NCBI GenBank assembly: GCA_963768085.1
Contig: CAVYGO010000003.1
Location: forward strand, 806,001-870,000
Source: Pukyongia sp963768085
GTDB taxonomy: Bacteria; Bacteroidota; Bacteroidia; Flavobacteriales; Flavobacteriaceae
DNA length: 64,000 nt
Direction: 5' to 3'
The position numbers were made by a program, and so were the translations under genes. The first letter of the stretch is position 1, and the number at the start of each line of letters is the position of its first letter. Positions 33,385 through 42,633 of the stretch are shown piece by piece. The notes under the pieces are model-generated. The model saw only the letters and a program-made list of their open reading frames with translations. It was not told where the DNA came from and searched no databases.

Positions 33385-35001
33385 ATGAAAAACCCTATCG
33401 CCATTAAGACCATTAGTAAGTTAAACGATCGAATTCCAGAACATGCCCTTGTGAAAGGGCTGGACCTTGTTGTTGTTAAGTATGATGAGGAAATTTCCGT
33501 TCTCTACGGAAGATGCCTGCACCGGGGGGCATTGATGGCGGATGGTTATGTGGAAGGAGATAATTTGATATGTGGTGTGCATGGATGGGACTACCGTTAC
33601 GATACCGGCGTGTCCGAATACAATAATAAGGAAGTATTACATAAATTCAGTACCCGACAGAAAGGCGATCAATTATTTGTGGATGAAGAAGAGATCAATG
33701 CATTTCTCGAAGATTATCCACAACCCTTCGACCGTGATTCCTACTTAGGGGCTTATGCAGACACGCATCCTGAAGATACCGAGCCTTATACCGGATATAT
33801 AAATGAGCTGGCAAGAAATGGCTTGAAGAATATAGGTCATCATGGCTTCTCTGCATCCATGGGCGTGGATAGAAATACCCTTCCCAAATGGAACGATATT
33901 CAGTTTTTACCTGCCCAACTTGCACGAAGGCCCCTCTTAGATCATGAGGAAGTAGCTACCCGGGTGGTCATTGGACCAAATGCTAGAAAACCGTTAGTAC
34001 TTGACATACCCTTATTTGTGAGTGATATGAGTTTCGGTGCTCTTTCCAGAGAGGCGAAGATTGCCCTTTCTAAAGGCGCAGAACTTTCAGGCACTGGAAT
34101 TTGCTCCGGGGAAGGGGGTATGTTGCCACAGGAACAAGAAAACAATTCCCGCTATTTCTATGAACTGGCCTCGGCCAAGTTCGGGTTTAGCTGGGATAAA
34201 CTCGAAAAAGTCCAGGCATTTCATTTTAAAGGAGGTCAGGGAGCTAAAACAGGAACGGGAGGGCATTTACCCGGCAACAAAGTGAGCAAAGAGATCGCTA
34301 AGGTTCGTGGGTTGAAGGAAGGCGATACTGCTATATCACCCGCCGCATTTCCAGATTTTAAGGGGGTGGATGACTTCAAGCATTTTGCGGATGAAGTAAG
34401 GGAACGAACGGATGGGATTCCCATTGGTTTTAAAATAGCCGCCAGCCATATCGAGAAAGATATTCAATTCGCTTTGGATGTTGGGGTAGACTATATCATT
34501 TTGGATGGCCGAGGAGGAGGAACAGGATCTGCCCCTACCATTTTGCGGGATAATATTAATGTTCCTACAATTCCTGCACTTGCCAGAGCGAGAAAATATT
34601 TAGATAAGGTGGGCGCAAAAGACATTACCCTAATTATTACAGGCGGGCTTCGAATAGCTGAAGATTTTTCAAAAGCCTTAATGTTGGGAGCAGACGCGAT
34701 AGCAGTTTCCAATTCTGCCCTGCAGGCTATTGGGTGTTTAGGTATGAGAGCCTGCGGAAGTAATAACTGTCCTGTAGGGATCGCCACCCAGAAAGAATCA
34801 TTACGCAGCCGTATCATCATTGACAGCTCGGCTAAGCAACTGCAGAATTATTTTGGGGCGACTAATGACCTGATCAAAGTTATAGCTCGCGCATGTGGGT
34901 ATGATAACATATCGAAATTCAATCACGATGATCTCTCTACTTTTAATACGGATATGGCCCGACTCACAGGGATTAATTATGCTGGAATAAACGAAGTATA
35001 A
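33385..35001 (+). CDS. Rieske-domain / FMN-binding glutamate synthase-like fusion protein
   Basis: 538 residues. Residues ~1-110 are a Rieske [2Fe-2S] domain: C44-L-H46 and C63-G-V-H66, the CxH...CxxH ligand set. Residues ~150-538 are the synthase barrel of the GltB alpha-subunit family (FMN/2-oxoglutarate domain): VSDMSFGALSREAKIALSKGAEL, GGQGAKTGTGGHLPGNKVS, DYIILDGRGGGTGSAPTIL and AVSNSALQAIGCLGM with C451, C457 and C462 spaced exactly like the [3Fe-4S] ligands of GltB. There is no glutaminase domain, so an electron-transfer or ammonia-transfer role fed by the Rieske cluster is likely; substrate unknown. Followed after two bases by an uncharacterised gene. Confidence 0.88.
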   Translation: MKNPIAIKTISKLNDRIPEHALVKGLDLVVVKYDEEISVLYGRCLHRGALMADGYVEGDNLICGVHGWDYRYDTGVSEYNNKEVLHKFSTRQKGDQLFVDEEEINAFLEDYPQPFDRDSYLGAYADTHPEDTEPYTGYINELARNGLKNIGHHGFSASMGVDRNTLPKWNDIQFLPAQLARRPLLDHEEVATRVVIGPNARKPLVLDIPLFVSDMSFGALSREAKIALSKGAELSGTGICSGEGGMLPQEQENNSRYFYELASAKFGFSWDKLEKVQAFHFKGGQGAKTGTGGHLPGNKVSKEIAKVRGLKEGDTAISPAAFPDFKGVDDFKHFADEVRERTDGIPIGFKIAASHIEKDIQFALDVGVDYIILDGRGGGTGSAPTILRDNINVPTIPALARARKYLDKVGAKDITLIITGGLRIAEDFSKALMLGADAIAVSNSALQAIGCLGMRACGSNNCPVGIATQKESLRSRIIIDSSAKQLQNYFGATNDLIKVIARACGYDNISKFNHDDLSTFNTDMARLTGINYAGINEV

Positions 35002-35003
35002 CT

Positions 35004-35747
35004 ATGGACAAAATGATGCACTTGGCTGCTCAATATCTTGCCGCGGCCGGTAAAAGTTTTTTAGAACGCAAAGAGGATGATAGCCATACGAATCTTGACT
35101 ATGATCCTGAATACGGTACACTAAGGACGCATTTGTTATCTGAACTCAGCGACTCACTTTCATTAAATTATTGCAATTTCACTTTAAATTGGAATTCTTT
35201 CGATGGAATAACTTCTTTAGGCCTGGATGGTACATCGCATGAAGAAATTTTAGAATGGCTGGAGGAAGTGTCTCAGACCTTTATGGGTAAATCTTATACG
35301 TTCGATCTTCACTACGAACTACCATATACGATCGACGCAGATTTCATCTATAAATTATTGGACGCAAACAGAATGGAGTATCTCAATGAATTGCGCCGTT
35401 TTTCACAACTGGTACTGAATAGGTTCTTAAAGGAGAATAGCATGGAATCGGATATTCGTATCTGGCCGCATCATTTCGATACCGGAGCATTTGTTCCGAA
35501 CGTGGGAGAGAGAAATTTGTCCATCGGATTAGGAATGGCCATCCCAGATTCGATGACTGATCATTATTATTTCTATTTGGGAGGTTATGACGAATATAGT
35601 GGAATTGACACAGCAGGTTTCGTTAAATTATCGACGGGTGTCTGGAAAAATGAAGGATTTAAAGGCGCGATTCTACCCATTTCTGAAATTAATGAAAGAG
35701 AGGCTGTTCAATTTCTGAACGAAGCGCTTAAGGCATACGTAAAGTAA
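35004..35747 (+). CDS. Unknown protein with WPHHFD motif (DUF5996-like), partner of the Rieske fusion
   Basis: 247 residues, soluble, no signal peptide. It has IRIWPHHFDTGAFV near residue 150, a motif that in my recollection is the core of DUF5996 proteins, whose two histidines and aspartate could bind a metal; the acidic patch YYFYLGGYDEYSG follows. The start MDKMMHLAAQYLAAAGKSFLE is three bases after the stop of the Rieske/glutamate-synthase fusion, so the two are co-transcribed and presumably functionally linked. No further function can be read. Confidence 0.65.
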   Translation: MDKMMHLAAQYLAAAGKSFLERKEDDSHTNLDYDPEYGTLRTHLLSELSDSLSLNYCNFTLNWNSFDGITSLGLDGTSHEEILEWLEEVSQTFMGKSYTFDLHYELPYTIDADFIYKLLDANRMEYLNELRRFSQLVLNRFLKENSMESDIRIWPHHFDTGAFVPNVGERNLSIGLGMAIPDSMTDHYYFYLGGYDEYSGIDTAGFVKLSTGVWKNEGFKGAILPISEINEREAVQFLNEALKAYVK

Positions 35748-35766
35748 GAATTAAAAGATGGGCAAT

Positions 35767-36669
35767 CTAAAAATAAATTTCCTGCGCCGCTCGAAACGTA
35801 TTCGCATGCGCCTCGATGATCACCTTTATATCTTTAGAATAACCACCCCCCATGCTTACCTGAACAGGTAGCTTATGATCTTTACAAGTTTGCAACACAT
35901 ATCGGTCACGTTCCCTGCATCCTTCAATACTACATCCTAATCGGCCCAGTTTGTCGGTGTTTACTATGTCTACACCGCTAAGGTAGAAGATGAAGTCAGG
36001 TGCTACTTCAGAGATCAAATCAGGAAGCGTATTACGTAATACCGAAAGATATTCTGTATCGCCTGTCCCATCGGCCAACGCAATATCAAGATCACTTACT
36101 TCCTTTTTGAAAGGATAATTATTTGCGCCATGCATGGAGAAGGTGAATACGGTATCATCATCATGGAAAATTTCGGCAGTTCCATTTCCCTGGTGCACAT
36201 CCAGGTCGACAATGAGTATTTTTTCTGCCTGGTTTTTCTGCTGAAGATAGCGTGCGCCGATGGCCTGATCATTGAACAGACAAAATGCTTCTCCATGATC
36301 GGTATACGCATGATGAGTTCCCCCGGCAATATTCATAGCGATACCGTATTCCAATGCAAATTCACATCCTTCCATTGTACCCTGGGTGATACGGTGTTCG
36401 CGTTCAACAAGCTCTTCAGACAAGGGAAAGCCTAATTTCCTAATCGCATGTTTGTCGAGTTTCAATTCCCGAAGATTATCCACATAGTCCTCTCTGTGTA
36501 CTTTTAGAATGAATTCATCGGAAGGAAATCCGGGTTCAAAAAAATTCTCAAGTGTGCACGTTCCCTCGCGCAATAGTTGTTTAGGCAGCAGGTCGTATTT
36601 TTCCATCGGGAAACGATGGCCTGCAGGCAACGGGTGTTTATAGATAGGATGCCAGGCAATCTTCAGCAT
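35767..36669 (-). CDS. Histone-deacetylase-fold (AcuC-like) zinc hydrolase
   Basis: 300 residues, the size of bacterial HDAC-like amidohydrolases. All key residues are visible: GGTHHAY with the catalytic His119-His120, DLDVHQGNG with zinc ligands Asp157 and His159, and YLSGVDIVNTDKLG with the third ligand Asp234; the last glycine-rich loop is SMGGGYSKDI. Such enzymes remove acetyl groups from acetyl-lysine, acetylpolyamines or related amides. It is the last gene of a metG-RDD-HDAC operon and follows the RDD gene with no gap. Protein-lysine deacetylase of Acs is an attractive but unproven role in a genome with acs nearby. Confidence 0.9.
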   Translation of the reverse strand: MLKIAWHPIYKHPLPAGHRFPMEKYDLLPKQLLREGTCTLENFFEPGFPSDEFILKVHREDYVDNLRELKLDKHAIRKLGFPLSEELVEREHRITQGTMEGCEFALEYGIAMNIAGGTHHAYTDHGEAFCLFNDQAIGARYLQQKNQAEKILIVDLDVHQGNGTAEIFHDDDTVFTFSMHGANNYPFKKEVSDLDIALADGTGDTEYLSVLRNTLPDLISEVAPDFIFYLSGVDIVNTDKLGRLGCSIEGCRERDRYVLQTCKDHKLPVQVSMGGGYSKDIKVIIEAHANTFRAAQEIYF

Positions 36670-37206
36670 TTATATGAGCGTCATTAAATAGCCCAACAAA
36701 TAACAGTAACCCAATCCTATTATCCAGATTAATACTGTTTGGAAACTTATTTTGGTCCTCTTTATATCCGAAAAAACTTTAATGCCAGATTCTTTTGGCG
36801 CGACAATTACTTTGGTGTTGGCGATTAGATCACCTAATCTTCTGGTGGGGTTGAAAACAGTGATTAAAACTTCCAACGGCCATATTGGAATAAAAATATT
36901 CCTAAGAAAACATTGAAAACTACTCGCTGGTTTTAATGTTGAATTATCGATGATATTTAGCCCCGTCATTCGTTTAGCTGCACTCCGACTTCCAAAACTA
37001 TCTTTACCCACGTATACTAAAAAAGGAATTAAGATGATTCCATAACTCGCCATCGCATTCACGCTCAAATTATCCGGATATGATGCTGAAAAAATTGCTG
37101 CTAAAAGTAAAATATAACCTATAAACAAAGGCAGTAACACCAAAGTCATAATTATATGGTCCAGGAACATAGAAGATAAACGGGTAATGACTTTTGGTTT
37201 ATTCAT
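36670..37206 (-). CDS. RDD-family membrane protein
   Basis: 178 residues with hydrophobic helices at about 17-38, 50-66 and 157-176. Its R-L-S-S-M-F-L-D-H at the N-terminus and SAAKRMTGLNII plus RNIFIPIWPLEVLITV are the arginine/aspartate pattern of the RDD family (R at the start of helix 1, then D, D). The family is mostly uncharacterised, with reports of roles in ion or solute transport. It sits between metG (4 bases) and the HDAC-like gene (directly adjacent). Confidence 0.8.
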   Translation of the reverse strand: MNKPKVITRLSSMFLDHIIMTLVLLPLFIGYILLLAAIFSASYPDNLSVNAMASYGIILIPFLVYVGKDSFGSRSAAKRMTGLNIIDNSTLKPASSFQCFLRNIFIPIWPLEVLITVFNPTRRLGDLIANTKVIVAPKESGIKVFSDIKRTKISFQTVLIWIIGLGYCYLLGYLMTLI

Positions 37207-37210
37207 ATAC

Positions 37211-39292
37211 TTAACTTAATGATGCTCCATTCGGCACTTCATCATCCGGATTCACAAAAACGAGTTTCCCCTCCGGAGTTTCGGTCATTAAGATCATTCC
37301 TTCGCTGTCTACGCCGCGTAAGGCGCGGGGTGCCAGGTTCACTAGAACAGTAACACGTTTCCCAATAACCTCTTCGGAAGTAAAACTTTCGGCAATACCT
37401 GAAACAATGGTACGGGTATCAATTCCGGTATCGACTTTCAACACCAGTAACTTTTTTGTTTTCGGCATTTTTTCAGCAGAAATAATGGTGCCAACTCTCA
37501 TATCGAGTTTAGTGAAGTCTTCAAAAGTGATTGTATCTTTTTGTGGTTCTGCAGTTGCATTCATAGCTTCATTCGCTTTTTTACTGGCAGCTAGTTTATC
37601 GAGTTGCTGCTGAATTTGTTCATCCTCTATTTTACTGAAAAGCAATTCTCCTTTTCCAATACGGTGACCAGGAGGGAGAAGATCTGTTTTAACCGAAATA
37701 TCATTCCAGGAGTGCTCGATATGATTCGCCTTTGTCGAATCACTCGAACTGATCTCCAGGATTCTATTTAATTTTTCCGAAGTATGTGGTAAGAAAGGTT
37801 CGCTTAATACTGCCAGGGCCGTCGCGATCTGAAGTGCTACATACATTACAGTTTTAGTCCGCTCTTCATCGGTCTTGATCGTTTTCCAGGGCTCCTCATC
37901 TGCCAGGTATTTGTTACCCAATCGGGCGACGTCCATAAGTTTGCCCTGTGCTTCTCTGAATCGATATCGCTCTAAGGAACTTGCGATCACCTCAGGTGCG
38001 AATTGTAATTCTTTCAGGGTATCCTGATCTACCTGCGAGTAATCGGCAGGTGACGGGACCTCACCTTCATAATATTTATGGGTAAGGACGACCACCCTGT
38101 TTATGAAATTCCCGAAGATCGCCACCAATTCATTATTGTTTCGCGCCTGGAAGTCGGCCCAGGTAAAATCGTTGTCCTTGGTTTCGGGTGCATTTGCGGT
38201 AAGCACATATCGCAAGACATCCTGCTGTCCGGGAAATTCCTCCAGGTATTCATGTAACCATACCGCCCAGTTCTTACTGGTTGATATCTTATTGCCTTCG
38301 AGGTTCAGGAATTCATTGGCCGGAACGTTGTCGGGAACAATGAAACTGCCTTCAGCTTTCAGCATAGCCGGGAAGATAATACAGTGGAATACAATATTGT
38401 CCTTCCCTATAAAATGCAATAACTTCGTGTCCTCGCTTTTCCAATAGGGTTCCCACTCCTTGCCCTCGCGTTCTGCCCATTCGCGGGTAGCAGAAATATA
38501 GCCTATGGGAGCATCGAACCAAACATATAACACTTTTCCTTCGGCTCCATCCACAGGTACTGGTATTCCCCAGTCCAGATCACGGGTTACTGCCCGCGGC
38601 CGCAAACCATCGTCTATCCATGACTTGCACTGGCCATAAACATTGGTCTTCCAGTCCTTTTTATGTCCTTTCAGTATCCATTCGTTTAACCAATCCTGAT
38701 ATTGATCGAGAGGAAGAAACCAGTGCCTGGTTTCCCGCATTACCGGTTTACTTCCTGAAATAGCACTTTTCGGATTGATAAGATCGGTCGCATTGTGTGA
38801 AGTTCCGCAATTCTCGCACTGATCACCATAACTCTCTTCGTAACCACATTTTGGACAGGTCCCAACCACGAACCTGTCTGCCAGGAATTGGTTTGCTTCT
38901 TCATCGTAAAGCTGCTCGGTTACCTCTTCGATGAATTTGCCATCATCGTACAATTTTTTAAAGAATTCTGAAGCCGTTTCATGATGGATCTTTGCCGAGG
39001 TCCTGGAATAGTTATCGAATGTAATTCCGAAATCGCTAAATGACTTCTTGATGATCGCATGATATTTATCTACCACCTGCTGTGGCGTAATCCCTTCTTT
39101 TTTCGCTTTTATTGTTATAGGAACCCCATGCTCATCACTACCGCATACAAATGCGACATCCATACCCACCATTCGCTGATACCGTGCGTAAATATCTGCA
39201 GGCACATAGACACCAGCAAGATGGCCTATATGAACAGGGCCATTGGTATAAGGCAGGGCAGCGGTGATCGTTATGCGTTTTGGGTCTTTCAT
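37211..39292 (-). CDS. metG: Methionine--tRNA ligase
   Basis: Start set at the fifth codon of the open frame (MKDPKRITITAALPYTNG), giving 693 residues, the length of two-domain MetRS. The HIGH box is HIGHLAG, the KMSKS box is KISTS (GNKISTSKNWAVWL), the connective-peptide zinc knuckle has CPKCGYEESYGDQCENCG (four cysteines), and the C-terminus is a tRNA-binding/EMAP domain (FTKLDMRVGTIISAEKMPKTKKLL). Charges tRNA-Met with methionine in the cytoplasm. It leads the metG-RDD-HDAC operon. Between its start and the DUF1501 gene lies a strong terminator. Confidence 0.96.
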   Translation of the reverse strand: MKDPKRITITAALPYTNGPVHIGHLAGVYVPADIYARYQRMVGMDVAFVCGSDEHGVPITIKAKKEGITPQQVVDKYHAIIKKSFSDFGITFDNYSRTSAKIHHETASEFFKKLYDDGKFIEEVTEQLYDEEANQFLADRFVVGTCPKCGYEESYGDQCENCGTSHNATDLINPKSAISGSKPVMRETRHWFLPLDQYQDWLNEWILKGHKKDWKTNVYGQCKSWIDDGLRPRAVTRDLDWGIPVPVDGAEGKVLYVWFDAPIGYISATREWAEREGKEWEPYWKSEDTKLLHFIGKDNIVFHCIIFPAMLKAEGSFIVPDNVPANEFLNLEGNKISTSKNWAVWLHEYLEEFPGQQDVLRYVLTANAPETKDNDFTWADFQARNNNELVAIFGNFINRVVVLTHKYYEGEVPSPADYSQVDQDTLKELQFAPEVIASSLERYRFREAQGKLMDVARLGNKYLADEEPWKTIKTDEERTKTVMYVALQIATALAVLSEPFLPHTSEKLNRILEISSSDSTKANHIEHSWNDISVKTDLLPPGHRIGKGELLFSKIEDEQIQQQLDKLAASKKANEAMNATAEPQKDTITFEDFTKLDMRVGTIISAEKMPKTKKLLVLKVDTGIDTRTIVSGIAESFTSEEVIGKRVTVLVNLAPRALRGVDSEGMILMTETPEGKLVFVNPDDEVPNGASLS

Positions 39293-39368
39293 TTTTAAAA
39301 TCAAAGTTGATGCGAAACAGGCACAAAAATAGCGATTTTATCTTCGGAAGTAATGCCGTGAAAAAGAA

Positions 39369-39393
39369 AAGTCTTCCGAATTTCGGAAGACTT
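39369..39393 (-). terminator. Terminator of the DUF1800-DUF1501 operon
   Basis: Perfect 12-base arms AAGTCTTCCGAA / TTCGGAAGACTT with a one-base offset, followed on the minus strand by TTTTCTTTTTC; 24 bases after the DUF1501 stop. Confidence 0.85.
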
Positions 39394-39416
39394 CTACATG
39401 TTTAAATTCAATTCAT

Positions 39417-41036
39417 CTATTTAATCAGGAGTGATTTACTGTAGAACTGTCCACCTACAGAAATACGGTAAATGTATTGTCCGTAACTCAACCTGGATCC
39501 TAAAGCTGCTTTGACGTCTATCGAGTGATTACCGGGAAACAGCACCTCGTTTTTCAGGGTTCCTATTTCTCTGCCCATGATATCGTACAATTTCAGATCC
39601 ACATGACTTGTGTTGGTCATATTCATTTCAATATATACGCGATTGTTTTTATACACTGGTGCGTGAATAAATGTACTCACATTATTGAAATCGGTGTTTG
39701 AGAGTGTCTCGCATTCAATTCCAAGATCCAGGTTGCTATAGTTTTCATTCAACAAGATCAGATCAATTACGGAGGGGTCGAGGCAAAACCAGTTTGTGAG
39801 TACGCTGGAATATACCGATCTGAAATCAGCTGTAGGGATAAGGTTGTCGTTATTGTCCCATGTAAGCAGATCGGGATGTGTTCCTACAAAACCGCTGCCA
39901 TTTAGTCCGGGTCCAAAAAGCATCACCGGGGATGCTGCTCCATGATCGGTTCCGTTGGAACCATTTTCATAAGGACGACGTCCGAATTCTGAAATCGTCA
40001 TACACATCACATCATTCTGCACGCCGGTAGCTTCAAGGTCGGTGTAGAAATTCTCTAAGGTATCCGAGAGATCCTCTAACAAGGCTCTGTGATCATCTGG
40101 CTGATTTGCATGCGTATCGAAACTTCCCAGGGTTACCATATAAACCTTGGTTCCAAGGCCCCCTTTGATCAATCGAGCTACGATCGATAATTGGAACGCC
40201 AGATCTTCTTCACTATAGGGCGCCTGATTGGTGGAATTCATATAGGCATCGTTGATCACACCGGCATAGGTAAAGGTCGTATTGGTAGTAGATCGCATAA
40301 AGAACAGCTTATCTCCATACACACAATCGGGTATATCGAGCAGGTCGTGTAATTGTCCATTCTGAGCAACATTTTCAAGTTGTAGCGGATTTGCCACCGA
40401 AAAGGCATAATTTGTTTCCTGCCCTTGGAAGACCAGGTTACCTATACTTCCAATTTGAATGGCAGGAGGTATTTCCGGTGGATTAATAAGGTAATCGGGG
40501 TAGAGATATTCATAGTATCGCCCCCACCATCCGGTAGGCTCAAAAACGGTGTCGGCCGCCGAAGCCCAGATATCTGAAGATCTGAAATGTGATAAATTCT
40601 GTTCCGGATAACCAACGCCATGCACTACTTTCATTTGTCCGTCACCCCACATAGCTTCAAGGCCATTCATATAATTTGGAATGGCAAAATCGGCATCGAG
40701 GTTGATGAGATCATTTTGTTGATGACGAATCGTTGGCCGAAGATTGGCATAGGTTGCATAATCGTATACCGGAACTATCGTGTTCAGGCCGTCGTTTCCG
40801 CCCTTGAGCCTTATGATCACCATAATGCGGTCGGTCTCACTTTCTGCAAGAGCCACGGAAAGTGGCGAAGGTTTGGCGGCTGTGACGGCTGCATTTCCCA
40901 GCATTATACTTCCTCCACCGGCCAGACCGAGTGCCTGGATGAATGATCTTCTACTCCATTCGGCATGTTCCTGATCATGAATATGTTTTTCGTCTTTGGA
41001 CGCTTCTTTTTTCGGGATCTTATGATTGTTGCACAT
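39417..41036 (-). CDS. DUF1501 protein with Tat-type start and type IX sorting domain
   Basis: 539 residues. After a charged, histidine-rich leader it carries SRRSFIQALGLAGGG, a twin-arginine (Tat) motif with its hydrophobic stretch. The body is DUF1501 (sulfatase-like fold): VIIRLKGGNDGLNTIVPVYD, FGRRPYENGSNGTDHGAASPVMLFG. The last ~80 residues (RVYIEMNMTNTSHVDLKLYD, IMGREIGTLKNEVL, YGQYIYRISVGGQFYSKSLLIK) are a type A T9SS sorting domain, so the folded protein is exported by Tat to the periplasm and then through the outer membrane. The DUF1800 gene lies 7 bases upstream; the pair is a known Bacteroidota/Planctomycetes combination. Activity unknown. Confidence 0.88.
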   Translation of the reverse strand: MCNNHKIPKKEASKDEKHIHDQEHAEWSRRSFIQALGLAGGGSIMLGNAAVTAAKPSPLSVALAESETDRIMVIIRLKGGNDGLNTIVPVYDYATYANLRPTIRHQQNDLINLDADFAIPNYMNGLEAMWGDGQMKVVHGVGYPEQNLSHFRSSDIWASAADTVFEPTGWWGRYYEYLYPDYLINPPEIPPAIQIGSIGNLVFQGQETNYAFSVANPLQLENVAQNGQLHDLLDIPDCVYGDKLFFMRSTTNTTFTYAGVINDAYMNSTNQAPYSEEDLAFQLSIVARLIKGGLGTKVYMVTLGSFDTHANQPDDHRALLEDLSDTLENFYTDLEATGVQNDVMCMTISEFGRRPYENGSNGTDHGAASPVMLFGPGLNGSGFVGTHPDLLTWDNNDNLIPTADFRSVYSSVLTNWFCLDPSVIDLILLNENYSNLDLGIECETLSNTDFNNVSTFIHAPVYKNNRVYIEMNMTNTSHVDLKLYDIMGREIGTLKNEVLFPGNHSIDVKAALGSRLSYGQYIYRISVGGQFYSKSLLIK

Positions 41037-41043
41037 GAGTAGG

Positions 41044-42513
41044 TTATTTAAGTTGGAATTCAGGCATTCTTGCGATGTGATTTAACAGTAGTGATACCTG
41101 TAAAGGCGCTGATGGCCAATCGAGATTCCAAAGTCCGTTGTCGTAATAGTTCTGCGGGACGTCCCATTTAAAAATGTCGGTGGCTATATCGTAATCGGTT
41201 GCTGTATATAGTTCCTTCGGAACAAAATGATCTACCAATACACGAGTGATATATTCGGGATCATTGCTGGTATTGGTAAGATCTTTAGCAAGATCGGTCA
41301 GCGTTAATTCGTATCCATTTTGAAGGAGAAAGGTGACATACAATTCCATCAGTTGCCAACGCCCTGTTAAGGTTGAGGTGCTGATCCATTCCTCATCCCG
41401 CTGCCAACCGGAAACATCCGGGGGGTCGAAGATTTCTTGCCCCATCAAGCCTGAATAGTACAGGAAAGCCTCCATTATATCATTGTCGTAAAAGAAATCG
41501 GTCTCCTTTACAAAACCGAATATCGTATCGAAAGGGCTCTTTACAATAACTCCAACAGCTCGTTCATCGAAGAAATGCTCACTCTTGAACAATTGCTTTA
41601 GAACCGGCGCCAGCTCATAGTTATTAGCCATCATGGTCTGGGCAAGTGGTTGAATGATATCCTGAATAATCAAGGAATCAACCGATGGTCCTGCAAAGTA
41701 CTTATATAATTTGGTGCATATAAATTCACACACCAAAAGTCCGCGTTCCTGAAATAACAAGTCGATCACATCCGAATATCCCCAATTACCGTTTTGACCG
41801 AAAATGGTTTTTTGCCCGGTATCATGAGTGCTTACATCGAAGTAGATATCAGCGCCATCTTCCAGCCAGTGGTTGTAACCGGTAAGCGCACGGGAAGTCT
41901 CGGTAATATCGGTTTCGGTATACCCGTTACCTTCCCCAAGTGTGAAAAGTTCAAATAGCTCACGGGCGTAATTTTCATTCGGATTAAAATTGGTGTTCTC
42001 AAAACCGTTAAGGTATAGTAACATCGCGTTGCTTATCCCGATATCGTGTAAAAAAGTTTTAAAATTGCCTAAGCCGTATGTTTGAATCGCATTGTAGTAT
42101 TGAAACAGATATGGGGAATAGAAGTACACTTCGAGCTCGGTCACAAAATGGTTTATCCAAAAAGCTGTTAGGCGACCGCGCAGGTCTTCAGCCATAAAGT
42201 CATTTCCGGTTTGGATTCGCCAATCGAAGATAAATTGTTGGTTTTCCGTTTCAAAATCTGAAAAGTCACTTACCGCCCAATTGCCCCAGAGTGGCGTAGC
42301 TGTTGGAGGCAGTGCAAAAGCAGTATCTACCAGGTTGTCTATAAACTGACCCGGTGTAAGAGCAAGGGCCGTATCGATTGTACTTTGAGAAGCACTGAAT
42401 CCCAGTCGCCGATATGCATGTTTTATCTTGCTGACGTTCCAGGGATTGGACCCGGATGGTAGATAGGGAGCGAGTGTTGAAGCATTGCAAGATGGGGCTG
42501 CAATAGTTTCCAT
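41044..42513 (-). CDS. DUF1800 protein
   Basis: 489 residues, a helical DUF1800 family protein with the landmarks HAYRRLGFSASQSTIDTAL, RGRLTAFWINHFVTELEVY, NPNENYARELFELFTLGEGNGYTETDITETSRALTGY and PPDVSGWQRDEEWISTSTLTGRW. It lacks a recognisable signal peptide at this start; the family is often exported and pairs with DUF1501. With the downstream gene seven bases away it forms a two-gene operon. Biochemical function is unknown; co-occurrence with DUF1501 has been linked to polymer degradation in other phyla, an inference I do not rely on. Confidence 0.88.
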   Translation of the reverse strand: METIAAPSCNASTLAPYLPSGSNPWNVSKIKHAYRRLGFSASQSTIDTALALTPGQFIDNLVDTAFALPPTATPLWGNWAVSDFSDFETENQQFIFDWRIQTGNDFMAEDLRGRLTAFWINHFVTELEVYFYSPYLFQYYNAIQTYGLGNFKTFLHDIGISNAMLLYLNGFENTNFNPNENYARELFELFTLGEGNGYTETDITETSRALTGYNHWLEDGADIYFDVSTHDTGQKTIFGQNGNWGYSDVIDLLFQERGLLVCEFICTKLYKYFAGPSVDSLIIQDIIQPLAQTMMANNYELAPVLKQLFKSEHFFDERAVGVIVKSPFDTIFGFVKETDFFYDNDIMEAFLYYSGLMGQEIFDPPDVSGWQRDEEWISTSTLTGRWQLMELYVTFLLQNGYELTLTDLAKDLTNTSNDPEYITRVLVDHFVPKELYTATDYDIATDIFKWDVPQNYYDNGLWNLDWPSAPLQVSLLLNHIARMPEFQLK

Positions 42514-42633
42514 AGCTAAATTTTTAAGGTTAAGACAACTAAATATATTGAATTATAGTTATTTATCGATTGTCGCGATACATTTTAACGTAAAAGACTA
42601 ACTTTAGTTTTTTAAGACGAATTCGAGAATACT

